This document shows, in pieces, positions 1-8,692 of a stretch of 64,000 bases of DNA (positions within the stretch are counted from its first letter, which is position 1; every line of letters starts with the position of its first letter). Origin of the DNA: VBOC01 sp964512655 (GTDB lineage: Bacteria > Bacteroidota > Ignavibacteria > UBA10030 > SZUA-254); the NCBI GenBank assembly GCA_964512655.1, contig CAZEJT010000007.1, positions 62,001 through 126,000 on the forward strand, written 5' to 3'. The translations under genes and the position numbers were made by a program. The notes beneath the pieces are model-generated. The model did not search any database. It was not told the DNA's origin and was given only the letters and a program-made list of their open reading frames with translations.

Positions 1-1
1 G

Positions 2-199
2 CAGGGCACTGTAAAGTTTTTCAATCCGACTAAGGGCTTTGGATTTATTACGACCGAACAAGGAGAAGAGATCTTTTTTCACAAGAGCAACGTGAAGAAC
101 ACCGGTTTTCGAGACGTTCTGGTTCAGGGAGATCAGGTGCAGTTCGAACTGAAGCAGGAACAGAAGGGTAAGAGGGCCTATAATATCGTGCGGGTGTGA
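2..199 (+). CDS. Cold-shock domain protein, 3' part only
   Basis: Small nucleic-acid-binding protein of the CspA family, an RNA chaperone that melts secondary structure in mRNA. The visible 65 codons encode a single cold-shock domain. It carries the RNP1-like KGFGFI and the RNP2-like IFFHKS motifs in the usual order, and the chain ends in YNIVRV just before a TGA stop. Family members are usually 65-70 residues, so only the first few codons lie outside the window. The start codon and promoter cannot be seen. The gene converges on the priA gene that follows on the other strand, only 7 bp away. The family call is secure; the paralogue (cspA, cspC and so on) cannot be told. Confidence 0.93.
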   Translation, partial: QGTVKFFNPTKGFGFITTEQGEEIFFHKSNVKNTGFRDVLVQGDQVQFELKQEQKGKRAYNIVRV

Positions 200-206
200 A
201 CCGCGC

Positions 207-2612
207 CTACATCATGCCCACCGGATCCACGTCAATTGTGATTTTCACTCCACTTCCCTCCCCCCGGGCGCTCTTCCGGTAATCACGGAGCGCCCTCTCC
301 AGGGCGGCGCGGAATTCGCGCCCCGACGTATCAGACCTTTTCAGATCTTTCAGCAGCACATGGCAGCGGAAGAGCCCCCTGATCCGCGCAATGGCCGCCG
401 TAGCCGGCCCCAGCGCGACGATCCCTCCGCCGTTTCCCCTCAGTGATGCCGCAAACGCCGCGGCGCGTCGAAGCACCTCGGGCTCTTCCTCCCCCTTAAA
501 CTCGATCAGCACGAGGCGTGAATAGGGCGGGTAGGCAAGCCGTTTGCGGTAGCCTGCCTCACGTTCGTAAAACGCCCTGAAGTCGTGCGTGACGACCTGC
601 GCAAGCGTTTCGTGCCGGGGGAGATATGTCTGGATGACCACCTCTCCGGGGAGTTTGCTCCGTCCCGCCCTTCCTGCAACCTGCGCAAGAAGCTGGTAGG
701 TGTGTTCGGATGATCGAAAATCCGGGAGGAGCATCTGCGTGTCCGCGGAGATGACCCCGACGAGGGTGACGCGGGAAACGTCGAGCCCCTTCGCCACCAT
801 CTGAGTCCCGAGGAGGATGTCCGCCTCGCCCTCGAAGAACTTCCTGAGAATCTGATCGTGCGAGTTTTTCCGGGCAGTCGTGTCGCGGTCCATCCTCACC
901 ATCGAAACACCGGGGAAGAGCGCTTTCAATTCGTCCTCCACCCTTTGTGTGCCGAATCCGCGAAACTCTATGTCCGGGGAGGAGCAGTTCGGGCAGCTTG
1001 CGGGGGCAGGCTTCACCAGTCCGCAGTAATGGCAGCGCAGATCTCTCCCGGGGGAATGATAGGTCAGGGAAATGCTGCAGTTTGGGCACATCTCCACGTG
1101 GCCGCAGTCGTAGCACTCGATGAACGGCGAATAGCCACGCCTGTTCTGTAGAATGATTATCCCCTCCTTCTTCTTCAACCGGTCGGCGATTTTTTCCTTC
1201 AGGACCGCGGAGAGGGATGTCATCTGGAATTTCCTCGGCACCGCCCTCGCGCGCACGGGGTCGGTTTTGAAGTCGGCCTTCCTCAATGCGCGATGCTCGG
1301 CATACCGCGCCTTTCTCTCGTCCGCCATGTCGACAATCTCGATCGCGGGAAGCGTGGCATCGTCGACCCTTTCCGGCAGCTCCAGAAGCTCGAACTTTCC
1401 CCTTGAGGCATTATTGAACGATTCGAGCGAGGGTGTTGCGGAGCCGAGCACCACGATCGCCTTTGCAATCGATCCTCTCACGATCGCGACGTCGCGCGCA
1501 TGATAGTGCGGCGATTGGTCGTACTGCTTGTAGGAGCTCTCCTGTTCCTCGTCGACGACGATGAGACCGAGATTCTTCAGCGGTGCGAACACGGCTGAAC
1601 GGGGACCGATGACGATGGAGACTGCGCCCTCTCTGGCGGCTTTCCAGACGTCATGTCTCTCCCGCGCGTTCATGCGGCTGTGCTGGACGGCCACCTGCTC
1701 GCCGAATCTGTGCTTGAAGCGGCGGACGATTTGCTGAGTAAGCGCGATCTCCGGGACGAGCACGATGGCGGTTTTCTTCCTCAGAAGGACTCCGCGAATC
1801 GCCTCGATGTAGACCTCGGTTTTCCCGCTCCCGGTCACTCCGAAGAGAAGAAATGTCTTGAATTCCCCTGCCTCCGACGCCGATGAGATAGACCTGATCG
1901 CATCCTCCTGCCGCCGGTTGAGCGAGATGTCCCGCGCGCCGAGAGCGGCGGCGTACAGATCGTAACCGTCCGTTCGAACGGTTTCGCGGCTCTCGAGGGT
2001 GAGGAGTCCCTGCCTTGCCAATGTGTTCAATGTGGATGAAGAAGCGCCTGCCTTCCTCAGGATCGTAGTTGCCGGGACCGAGACCTCGGCGAACGGCGTG
2101 GAGAGAAGCTCCGAGACTACCGCTCGCTGCCGCCCGTTCCGCTTCGTTCCCCCCGACGCGAGCCACCGGCTCCACCTATCGCGCCACCACTTGTCTACGG
2201 GGATCGTACTCTCGGTTCGGGGCCTGAGGAGAGCCGCGGCCGGGCGCGGCGCCGCAAGCGCCACGGAGACCGTGTTGAGTACTTCACCAAGCGGCGCGCA
2301 ATAATACTCCGCCATCCAGCGCGAAAGCCGGAGCAGGTCGTCCGTGAGAACCGGCTCCCGGTCGAGCACATCGCGGATGTGTTTGAAGCGGACTCTTGAG
2401 AGCGGCTCACTTCTCTCCTGATCGGGAATCCCCGCGTACACGCCCGGAGCGTCGCCCAGTCCCGCCACGATTCCCACGACCGTCCTCTTGCCCAGAGGCG
2501 CAACTACGCGCATCCCACACCGGAGCAATGGTCGCATTTCATTGGGAACGAGGTAGCTGAAGATTCTGGATGATGCAGCCGGAATTGCCAGATCGGCGTA
2601 TAGATCAGACAT
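207..2612 (-). CDS. priA: Primosomal protein N', replication restart helicase PriA
   Basis: DEAH-like 3'-5' DNA helicase that recognises stalled forks and reloads the replicative helicase. The 801-residue length is normal. Order seen: N-terminal 3'-DNA-binding domain (about 1-110), winged-helix region, helicase lobe 1 with Walker A GVTGSGKT at 258-265 and Walker B DEEQ at 353-356 (DEEH in E. coli), then eight cysteines in CxxC pairs at 499/502, 508/511, 526/529 and 539/542 that bind two zinc ions. Lobe 2 follows with GTQMVAKGLD and QVAGRAGR. The start is an ATG without a clear Shine-Dalgarno sequence. The gene faces away from the hydrolase gene on its other side. The call is secure from the motif set. 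Confidence 0.97.
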   Translation of the reverse strand: MSDLYADLAIPAASSRIFSYLVPNEMRPLLRCGMRVVAPLGKRTVVGIVAGLGDAPGVYAGIPDQERSEPLSRVRFKHIRDVLDREPVLTDDLLRLSRWMAEYYCAPLGEVLNTVSVALAAPRPAAALLRPRTESTIPVDKWWRDRWSRWLASGGTKRNGRQRAVVSELLSTPFAEVSVPATTILRKAGASSSTLNTLARQGLLTLESRETVRTDGYDLYAAALGARDISLNRRQEDAIRSISSASEAGEFKTFLLFGVTGSGKTEVYIEAIRGVLLRKKTAIVLVPEIALTQQIVRRFKHRFGEQVAVQHSRMNARERHDVWKAAREGAVSIVIGPRSAVFAPLKNLGLIVVDEEQESSYKQYDQSPHYHARDVAIVRGSIAKAIVVLGSATPSLESFNNASRGKFELLELPERVDDATLPAIEIVDMADERKARYAEHRALRKADFKTDPVRARAVPRKFQMTSLSAVLKEKIADRLKKKEGIIILQNRRGYSPFIECYDCGHVEMCPNCSISLTYHSPGRDLRCHYCGLVKPAPASCPNCSSPDIEFRGFGTQRVEDELKALFPGVSMVRMDRDTTARKNSHDQILRKFFEGEADILLGTQMVAKGLDVSRVTLVGVISADTQMLLPDFRSSEHTYQLLAQVAGRAGRSKLPGEVVIQTYLPRHETLAQVVTHDFRAFYEREAGYRKRLAYPPYSRLVLIEFKGEEEPEVLRRAAAFAASLRGNGGGIVALGPATAAIARIRGLFRCHVLLKDLKRSDTSGREFRAALERALRDYRKSARGEGSGVKITIDVDPVGMM

Positions 2613-2815
2613 CAGGAGGCCCGTGCCGGAGGATCTGAGGAAAAGGTTCAGAAAATGTCGGCAAAAACAGGCGTAAAAACAAGCTACGGGGAAGCGTACC
2701 CCACGTCACACTTCTCCTTGCTTCTCTCTGGCCCGTTTCGTATGCTTTCCTACTCTTGGCGCGCTCTGTGGAGGCCGCGGTTGTAGAGGGTACAACTGAA
2801 AAAGGAGCCAGTTTG

Positions 2816-3571
2816 ATGCGTTTGTTCGTCCTCAGTATCCTTTTGACGTGCTCGATTCACTTGGCAGCGGGCTCTCCGCGCGCCGGCTCAACTGTCCATT
2901 ACCTCAGCGGCAAAGACACCGTTTCCGGCTACCTCTGCGTTCCTCAGGGCAAAGGGCCTTTCCCTGCGGTAATTCTGATCCATGAGTGGTGGGGTCTGAA
3001 CGATTGGGTCAAGGAGAACGCCCAACGATTCGCCACAAACGGATATATTGCGCTTGCGATCGACCTGTACAGGGGGAAGCTTGCGACCAGCGACGAGATG
3101 GCCCACGAGCTTATGCGCGGTTTGCCGGAAGACAGAGCCGCCCGCGATCTGGCTTCAGCTTCCGCCTATCTGAAAAGCCGGCCTGATGTCAAAGGCGCAA
3201 AGATCGGTTCCATTGGCTGGTGCATGGGCGGCGGTTACTCTCTGGCCGCGACGCAGAACATTCCCGATCTCGCCGGGTGCGTCGTCTGCTACGGGCGGCT
3301 TTTCACCGACTCTTCAGCTCTCGCCAAAATCCCATGCCCTGTCCTCGGCCTCTTCGGAGAGTTGGACCAGGGCATCCCTGCGCAGAGCGTTCGGGACTTT
3401 GAGGCGCAGGCAAAGAAGGAAGGGAAGGATGTTGCCGTTGTTATCTATCCTGACGCCGGGCATCAGTTCATGAACCAGAACAGCAGGAACAAGCCGGGGT
3501 ATCGTGCCGCGGATGCAAAGGATGCCTGGTCAAAGATCGACGAATTCTTCAAGCGGACGTTGAAACAATGA
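2816..3571 (+). CDS. Exported dienelactone hydrolase family protein
   Basis: Alpha/beta hydrolase of the dienelactone hydrolase family, hydrolysing an ester or lactone of unknown identity. The catalytic triad is visible: nucleophilic Cys in GWCMGG, Asp in GELDQGIP and His in PDAGHQF. The frame is open from 2756, but the ATG at 2816 is preferred. It follows an AAAGGAG ribosome site by 8 nt and starts a typical signal peptide (MRLFVLSILLTCSIHLAAGS), giving 251 residues probably in the periplasm. Its stop overlaps the start of the next gene by 4 bp, so the two are probably co-translated. The substrate is not predictable. Confidence 0.88.
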   Translation: MRLFVLSILLTCSIHLAAGSPRAGSTVHYLSGKDTVSGYLCVPQGKGPFPAVILIHEWWGLNDWVKENAQRFATNGYIALAIDLYRGKLATSDEMAHELMRGLPEDRAARDLASASAYLKSRPDVKGAKIGSIGWCMGGGYSLAATQNIPDLAGCVVCYGRLFTDSSALAKIPCPVLGLFGELDQGIPAQSVRDFEAQAKKEGKDVAVVIYPDAGHQFMNQNSRNKPGYRAADAKDAWSKIDEFFKRTLKQ

Positions 3572-4158
3572 GCGGCGCGGAGCACCAGGAGACGGCAGTG
3601 CGCGGCAAGAAGGGCATCGACCCTTTGATGAAGGTATGGGTAAAGGCGCGCGGGCTCGTCGAGCGCTATCCGGTGCTGCTCGCCGGGATCGTCATTTACA
3701 GCTACTATCTGCTCACCTCGATTAATTTCTTCAAGCATTCGCACGAGAACGAGTCGCTATTCGAATATTTCATGCAGTTCGACTCGCTGATTTTCCTCTG
3801 GCTCGCAGCGGCGGCATTCATCCAGGTTCTAAGGTTCCGCAAGTCGTACAAAGCCGAGCAGGAGCAGCGCCGTTCGATGGAACGCGTGCTGGACCGGCAG
3901 AAGATCTATAGCGAGCTCGCCACCGATATCACCATGCTGTTGCAGGATAACGTCAACAATCCCCTTGCCGTTATTGCCGTCACCACGCAGGAGATTCGCC
4001 GAAGATTCCAGCAGGATACCGAGATTCTTCGATGGCTCGACAGGATCGAGGGGGCCATGAAGCGCATCCACCTTACTATCCGGGATCTCCAAGCCTACGA
4101 GACGCAGAAGATGATCGACGCATCTTCTTCTGCGCTCCAGGAACACGCCCAGGCCTGA
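3568..4158 (+). CDS. Membrane protein with histidine-less HisKA-like (DHp) domain
   Basis: 196 residues. Two hydrophobic segments (about 34-52 and 72-88) are followed by a charged linker and a helical hairpin that resembles the dimerisation domain of sensor kinases. The H-box equivalent reads LLQDNVNNPLAVI: the NNPLAVI half is typical of HisKA, but the phosphorylatable His is Asp (about residue 127). No ATP-binding HATPase domain follows before the stop. It therefore cannot be a normal kinase. It may be a dimer partner, a phosphotransfer decoy or a decayed kinase. It overlaps the hydrolase stop by 4 bp (ATGA), which suggests coupled translation. Function unknown; the domain resemblance is judged by eye. 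Confidence 0.7.
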   Translation: MSGAEHQETAVRGKKGIDPLMKVWVKARGLVERYPVLLAGIVIYSYYLLTSINFFKHSHENESLFEYFMQFDSLIFLWLAAAAFIQVLRFRKSYKAEQEQRRSMERVLDRQKIYSELATDITMLLQDNVNNPLAVIAVTTQEIRRRFQQDTEILRWLDRIEGAMKRIHLTIRDLQAYETQKMIDASSSALQEHAQA

Positions 4159-4547
4159 GGGCCTGAACCGACCCAACCCAACTGAATCGCCACACCCCGT
4201 AACACCCTGTTGTAGGCACTCCCTCTAGGGGACGTTGACAATCGTGACGTGCGCGCAGGCTGAAGGTTGCGCCTGCCGGCTGCCAACCCCCGGTCCCCTT
4301 CGTTCCGCCGCTCCTCGGCGGAATGCCGCTTTGGGGCGCTCCGCGCCCCCCTTGTAGGCGTTTTACCCGATTTACAACCCCAAAAGAATCTCCCGTTCCC
4401 CACATCCCCGCAACCCCATTACTCTGTATCACATCGGGTGTTTAGCGTCACAGTAACCTTTACAAGGACGCGCTATTTTGGAGGAGTAGCTTGTTAGCTG
4501 GGGGGCTTCAAAGTCTACGGTACGTCTACAATAGAAACGAGGGTACT
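4159..4547 (+). other. Intergenic region with two GC-rich hairpins
   Basis: No gene is supported here. Two perfect hairpins are visible: CCGCCG/CGGCGG at 4305-4321 and GGGGCGC-TCC-GCGCCCC at 4333-4349. The second is followed by a short T stretch some 12 nt later, too far for a good terminator. The stretch before 4548 must contain the promoter of the secretion ATPase gene, but no convincing -35/-10 pair was seen. An open frame from 4267 has no coding character. Confidence 0.5.
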
Positions 4548-6515
4548 ATGTCTACGTCAAACGCGCCAACAAAGAAAGAAGGGCCGCTCAAGAGCTTAGC
4601 AGGGCTGGCCTTTAGATCACAGAAGCAGGAAGAGAGCGATCCTCTCCTGTTCGACTCCGAGAACATGCCGCCTGGAACGAGGCAGCCGGATCAGCGGCAG
4701 CCCCTCCGGAAACTCCCTCCTTCGAAGCCATCGGGGCAACCCGACGACGGGACCGTGCGCAAGACGCAGGCTCCCCGGCTCATTCAGAGCCTCGTTGAAG
4801 AGGGGGTCGTCACGAAGCCGCAGATGGACGAGGCCCTTGAGATTCAGCGCAAGGGCTCGGACAAGCGGCGACTTATCGAAATTCTGATCGACGACCTGGG
4901 CGTGGAGCGCGAGACGCTCCTCTCCAGCGTCGCCCGCTACTACTCCTTCGAGACGGTCGACCCCAGTCCCATTTTTGGAAACAAAGAGCGTCTTCAATTC
5001 ATCCGGACGCTCATCGATGCTCTCCCGCCGGCCACGTTCGATACGGCCGTGAAGATGCAGATCCTTCCGTACGAACTCTACGTGAATGGATCGGAGAAGC
5101 TTGTCGTCATCACGCCGGACACCACGCACCCCGACGTGCACTCCATCGCGCGCGCCTACAAGTTTCCCAAGTACGAGATCAAATACGTTCCGACCCCGAT
5201 GTGGTCGGAGCTCTGGCGCCAGCTCGCGTTCGACCAGGGAGCCAAGCAACTCGGGCTCGATGAAGACGAATTCGACAGGGAGAGCGAAAAGGAAATCGAG
5301 AAGACCCTTCAGGACGAGATGGGCCGCAGCAGGCTCAACGACCTCATCGAGGGAGTCCTGGCCGACGGCGTCCGCACCGGGGCAAGCGATATCCACGTGA
5401 TACCGAAAGGCAGCCACAAGACCGAATTCCATTTCAGGATCGACGGAAGGCTCTCTCTCTGGAGCGCGGTCACCGACGTGCGATCGGAAGCGGTCATCAC
5501 GGTCGTCAAAGACCGCGGCAAGAACCTCGACCGTTTCGAGAAGTTTCTCTCGCAGGACGGCTTCGCGCAGCGGACGATCGACAACAAGGTCGTCCGGTTC
5601 CGCTTCTCGACGATGCCGATCTACAGCGGCGATCTGCACAGCAAGCTCGAATCGATCGTTATCCGTATCCTCCGGCCCGGCGACAAGAACGCCGGCATCG
5701 AAGGACTGGGGATGCCGCCCGTGGCGGCCGATTCATTCCTCAAGGCGATCCGGAAGCCCCAGGGCATTGTGATCTTCACGGGGCCGACCGGTAGCGGAAA
5801 AACTACCTCGCAGCTCGCGGCCATACAGACCATCATGGATCCGGGGCTCAACATCGTCACGATCGAAGACCCGGTCGAGTATCTGATCGAAGGCTGCCGT
5901 CAGATCAAGCTGAACCATAAGCTCGATTTCGAGGGCGCGCTCCGCGGCCTCCTGCGCCACGACCCGGACGTGGTCATGGTCGGCGAGATGAGAGACAAGA
6001 TCACGGCCGATATCGCGGTGAAGCTGGCGAACACGGGACACTTGATTTTCTCGACGCTCCATACGAACGACTCGATCAGCGCCATTACGCGCCTCTACAA
6101 TATGGGCATCGAGCCGTTTCTCCTCGCGTACACGATCAACATCGTCGTCGCGCAGCGCCTCGTGCGCAAATTGTGCGAGAGGTGCAAGACGGTTGACGAT
6201 AACGTCGACGTGGATCTCCTGAAGGAGTGCGGGTTCGCCGACGAAGAGATCGAGAAGACGACGTTCTACAAGGCGGTCGGGTGCGTTCACTGCATCCGGG
6301 GGTACCGCGGCCGCACCGGGATTTTTGAGGCCCTCTTCATGAGCAAGGAGCTTCGAAAGGTCATCCTGAAGTCGAAGGACTTTATCGACGAAGACGCCAT
6401 GCGGGTGCTCGCCGAGCAGAGCGGAATGCAGACGCTCAAGGATGCGGCGAAGAACCTGGTCAAGGAAGGAGTTACCTCGGTGGAGAACGTCGAGGGCATC
6501 ATGATCGAGGACTAG
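4548..6515 (+). CDS. Type II secretion / type IV pilus assembly ATPase, GspE/PilB family
   Basis: Hexameric cytoplasmic ATPase that powers pilus or pseudopilus extension. The chosen ATG gives 655 residues and follows a GAGGG ribosome site; the open frame reaches back 19 codons with no better site. Order: disordered proline-rich N terminus, MshEN-like N1 domain (about 75-220), then the ATPase with Walker A GPTGSGKT (about 412-419), Asp box, and Walker B plus His boxes (RHDPDVVMVGEMRD and STLHTNDS). A CxxC pair and a CVHC pair near 575-620 bind zinc, as in GspE/PilB. No other pilus or secretion gene is in the window, so PilB and GspE cannot be separated. A strong terminator follows. Confidence 0.92.
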   Translation: MSTSNAPTKKEGPLKSLAGLAFRSQKQEESDPLLFDSENMPPGTRQPDQRQPLRKLPPSKPSGQPDDGTVRKTQAPRLIQSLVEEGVVTKPQMDEALEIQRKGSDKRRLIEILIDDLGVERETLLSSVARYYSFETVDPSPIFGNKERLQFIRTLIDALPPATFDTAVKMQILPYELYVNGSEKLVVITPDTTHPDVHSIARAYKFPKYEIKYVPTPMWSELWRQLAFDQGAKQLGLDEDEFDRESEKEIEKTLQDEMGRSRLNDLIEGVLADGVRTGASDIHVIPKGSHKTEFHFRIDGRLSLWSAVTDVRSEAVITVVKDRGKNLDRFEKFLSQDGFAQRTIDNKVVRFRFSTMPIYSGDLHSKLESIVIRILRPGDKNAGIEGLGMPPVAADSFLKAIRKPQGIVIFTGPTGSGKTTSQLAAIQTIMDPGLNIVTIEDPVEYLIEGCRQIKLNHKLDFEGALRGLLRHDPDVVMVGEMRDKITADIAVKLANTGHLIFSTLHTNDSISAITRLYNMGIEPFLLAYTINIVVAQRLVRKLCERCKTVDDNVDVDLLKECGFADEEIEKTTFYKAVGCVHCIRGYRGRTGIFEALFMSKELRKVILKSKDFIDEDAMRVLAEQSGMQTLKDAAKNLVKEGVTSVENVEGIMIED

Positions 6516-6581
6516 GCAGTTGTTGTAGCTGGCCGCTGGCGCTTCGTAGACAAGCGACCCTCCCGGCGGCCGGAACGGTAG

Positions 6582-6618
6582 GCCCTTCCCGAGCGATCGG
6601 GAAGGGCTTATTTTTTTT
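6582..6618 (+). terminator. Rho-independent terminator after the GspE/PilB gene
   Basis: Perfect 11-bp stem GCCCTTCCCGA / TCGGGAAGGGC with a GCGA tetraloop, followed at once by TTA and a run of eight T. It lies 67 bp after the stop codon. This is the clearest intrinsic terminator in the window. Confidence 0.92.
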
Positions 6619-6646
6619 GCCGAACCTTGTGAAGGTCCAATCTTCT

Positions 6647-6702
6647 GTAGCCGCGCCCTTTAGGGCGCGCTCGTTGATGCGCGGGCTAAAGCCCGCGGCT
6701 AC
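6647..6702. repeat. GTAGCCGCG-bounded palindromic repeat (REP/BIME-like)
   Basis: The element is bounded by inverted GTAGCCGCG / CGCGGCTAC ends. It contains two hairpins, CGCGCCC-TTT-AGGGCGCG and GCGGGC-TAAA-GCCCGC. Related copies lie at 34692-34748, 36999-37117, 44499-44549 and 60841-60863, always between genes. Confidence 0.75.
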
Positions 6703-6746
6703 ACATGCACACACCCGGGTCTTTTGTAGTCGCCCCCTTTCAAACC

Positions 6747-6772
6747 GGTGTCACGGTCCCTACCGTGACACC
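6747..6772. repeat. GTGTCACGGT stem-loop, copy 1
   Basis: Perfect 11-bp inverted repeat GGTGTCACGGT / ACCGTGACACC with a 4-nt loop. The same 10-bp arms recur at 44455-44478 with a different loop, so this is a small dispersed element and not a chance hairpin. No T tract follows. Confidence 0.7.
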
Positions 6773-6878
6773 CGCCGGGAAGTCGAATAAGACGCGTCTT
6801 CTTTAGGGCGCCGCGCCTGCCGATTTTTCCTTAGCCTGATTTTTGGTATATTTGTTTGAACTTTCCGGAAGGCATTCT

Positions 6879-7484
6879 ATGCAGCGCAAGACAATCGTCA
6901 TCCTCGTCGTGGTCGGAATTCTTCTTCTCATCGGCCTCAGCATCGCCGGCTGCGTCGCGGGATCCTACAATAAGCTCGTCAAGCTGGATGAAGGGGTCAA
7001 CCAGGCATGGGCGCAGGTGCAGAACCAGTATCAGCGGCGCCTCGATCTCATACCGAACCTCGTCGAGACCGTGAAAGGCTATGCCGCCCATGAGAGCCAG
7101 GTATTCACAGACGTGGCCGACGCGCGCGCAAGCGTGGGGAAACTCCAGATGACTCCCGAGATTCTGAACAACCCTCAGACCTTTCAGCGCTTTCAGGAGG
7201 CGCAGGCAAGCCTCACCTCGGCGCTTTCCCGGCTTCTTGCCGTCGCCGAGAACTATCCTCAATTGAAAGCCAACGAGAATTTCCTCCAACTCCAGTCGCA
7301 ATTGGAGGGGACTGAGAACCGCATCGCCACCGAGCGCCGCAGGTTTAATGAAGTGGTTCAGGATTACAATGTCCGGGTGAGGTCCTTCCCGGCGTCCCTT
7401 CTGGCCGGCATGTTCGGGTTCGGGCAGAAAGCCTATTTCCAGGCGGAACCCGGCGCAGAGAAGGTCCCGAAGGTGAAATTCTGA
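6879..7484 (+). CDS. LemA family membrane-anchored protein
   Basis: 201 residues. One N-terminal membrane helix (about 6-26) is followed by a long coiled helical bundle. It matches the LemA family: the hallmark SYNKLVKLDEGVNQAWAQV and NQYQRRLDLIPNLVETVKGY run (YQRR.DLIPNLV), then ENRIATERRRFNEVVQDYN near the C terminus. The ATG at 6879 is preferred over an upstream ATG at 6843 because GGAAGG lies 7 nt before it. LemA genes are very often followed by a TPM-domain (YgcG-like) gene, as here. Molecular role unknown; an envelope function is usually assumed. Confidence 0.93.
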   Translation: MQRKTIVILVVVGILLLIGLSIAGCVAGSYNKLVKLDEGVNQAWAQVQNQYQRRLDLIPNLVETVKGYAAHESQVFTDVADARASVGKLQMTPEILNNPQTFQRFQEAQASLTSALSRLLAVAENYPQLKANENFLQLQSQLEGTENRIATERRRFNEVVQDYNVRVRSFPASLLAGMFGFGQKAYFQAEPGAEKVPKVKF

Positions 7485-8239
7485 CTCTCAGCTTCCGGTT
7501 CGCCGGCGGCCTGACATTCCTACTCTTCCTCCTTTCTACCGCACCGGCACTCCCCCGGCAGGACGAGCTCCAGGCGCCTGAATTCCGCAGGCGCATTACT
7601 GACCTGAGCTCCACGCTCTCATCGGCCGAGGCGGACCGCCTCGAATCGGAGCTGGCAGGCTTCGAGCAGGAAACGTCGAACCAGATCGCGGTCCTGATCG
7701 TCCCTTCCCTCAACGGCGAAAGCATCGAGGACTATTCGATGCGGGTGGCGGAGAAGAACAAATTCGGGAAGAAGGGGAGAGACAACGGCGTCCTCATGAT
7801 CATTGCCAAAGAGGACCGGAAGATCAGGATCGAAGTCGGGTACGGCCTCGAGGGGGTCCTCACCGACGCACTCTCCGACGAGATCATCCGCCACGTCATT
7901 GCGCCGAGGTTCCGGCAGGGCGAGTTCGCCGCAGGGATCGGGGATGGGATCGATGCGATCATGGCGGCGACCAAGGGCGAGTTCAAGGGCTCGGGCGGGA
8001 GAAACAGGGACTCCGGCCGTTACATACCTCTGGTCTTTTTCTTTGTCCTTTTTCTTTTCGGAATCCTGAGCCGGCTCCTGAGCAGAGGGCTGACCCATTA
8101 TGTCGGATCGCGCGGTTACAGGTCCATGGGGCCGTGGTTCGGGGGCTTCGGCGGAGGATTCGGAGGCGGCGGCGGGGGCGGCGGCTTCAGCGGGGGGGGC
8201 GGAAGCTTCGGGGGAGGAGGAGCCAGCGGAAGCTGGTAG
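7481..8239 (+). CDS. TPM-domain (YgcG-like) membrane protein with apparent CTG start
   Basis: The reading frame carries the TPM fold: L..AEADRLESEL, then SNQIAVLIVPSLNGESIEDYS, then RDNGVLMIIAKEDRKIRIEVGYGLEG. It continues into one membrane helix (about residues 186-203) and a glycine-rich tail (GGFGGGGGGGG type). The ATG at 7739 lies inside the TPM domain and cannot be the start. Reading back, the frame stays open to a signal-peptide-like stretch (LTFLLFLLSTAPALP) beginning at a CTG that overlaps the lemA TGA stop (CTGA), with GAAGGTG about 5 nt upstream. No ATG, GTG or TTG is available in frame. A non-standard CTG (or ATT at 7478) start, or a base error in the lemA-TPM junction, must be assumed. 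Confidence 0.8.
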   Translation: MTLSFRFAGGLTFLLFLLSTAPALPRQDELQAPEFRRRITDLSSTLSSAEADRLESELAGFEQETSNQIAVLIVPSLNGESIEDYSMRVAEKNKFGKKGRDNGVLMIIAKEDRKIRIEVGYGLEGVLTDALSDEIIRHVIAPRFRQGEFAAGIGDGIDAIMAATKGEFKGSGGRNRDSGRYIPLVFFFVLFLFGILSRLLSRGLTHYVGSRGYRSMGPWFGGFGGGFGGGGGGGGFSGGGGSFGGGGASGSW

Positions 8240-8245
8240 ACTGAG

Positions 8246-8692
8246 ATGGCGAAACGGATCCTTACGGACGACGACCTGAAGTTTCTGGCGGGGAAAATCG
8301 CCGAAACCGAAGCGGCGACCTCCGGTGAGATACGCGTCGCTGTCCGCCACAAGCGGCACTGGAAGGAGCGCTCTCTAACGCTGCACCAGATCGCACTGAG
8401 AGAATTCCGGCGGCTCGGCATGCAAGACAAAGAAGGGAGGACCGGAGTCCTCATCCTCGTGCTCGTCCCGGAAAGAGCCTTTCAGATCATCGGAGACGAG
8501 GGGATTCATAGCAAAGTCCGAGAGGGTACCTGGGAAGCGATCGCAGAGGGGATGACGGCGCATTTTAAGATGGGGAAATTTCGCGACGGTCTCGCGGAGG
8601 CGATCGCACGAGTCGGCGCGGAACTCTCGGCTCACTACCCGCGCACCCCGGGCGATGCGAATCAGCTCCCGAACGATGTGATAGAAGAATGA
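8246..8692 (+). CDS. TPM-domain protein, soluble
   Basis: 148 residues with a second, shorter TPM-fold domain. It has the TSGEIRVAVRHK and EGRTGVLILVLVPERAFQIIGDEGIH strands and an AHFKMGKFRDGLAEAI helix. No signal peptide or membrane helix is seen, so it should be cytoplasmic, in contrast to the preceding gene. It starts 6 bp after the previous stop and its own stop overlaps the next start by 4 bp, making a lemA-TPM-TPM-decarboxylase operon likely. The exact biochemical role is unknown. Confidence 0.85.
   Translation: MAKRILTDDDLKFLAGKIAETEAATSGEIRVAVRHKRHWKERSLTLHQIALREFRRLGMQDKEGRTGVLILVLVPERAFQIIGDEGIHSKVREGTWEAIAEGMTAHFKMGKFRDGLAEAIARVGAELSAHYPRTPGDANQLPNDVIEE

Noticed and set aside
4617..5639. 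340-residue open frame on the minus strand inside the GspE/PilB gene
   Set aside because: Antisense shadow of a strongly conserved ATPase gene; the composition (Arg, Val, Leu, Asp rich) reflects the GC-rich codon pattern and shows no family motif.
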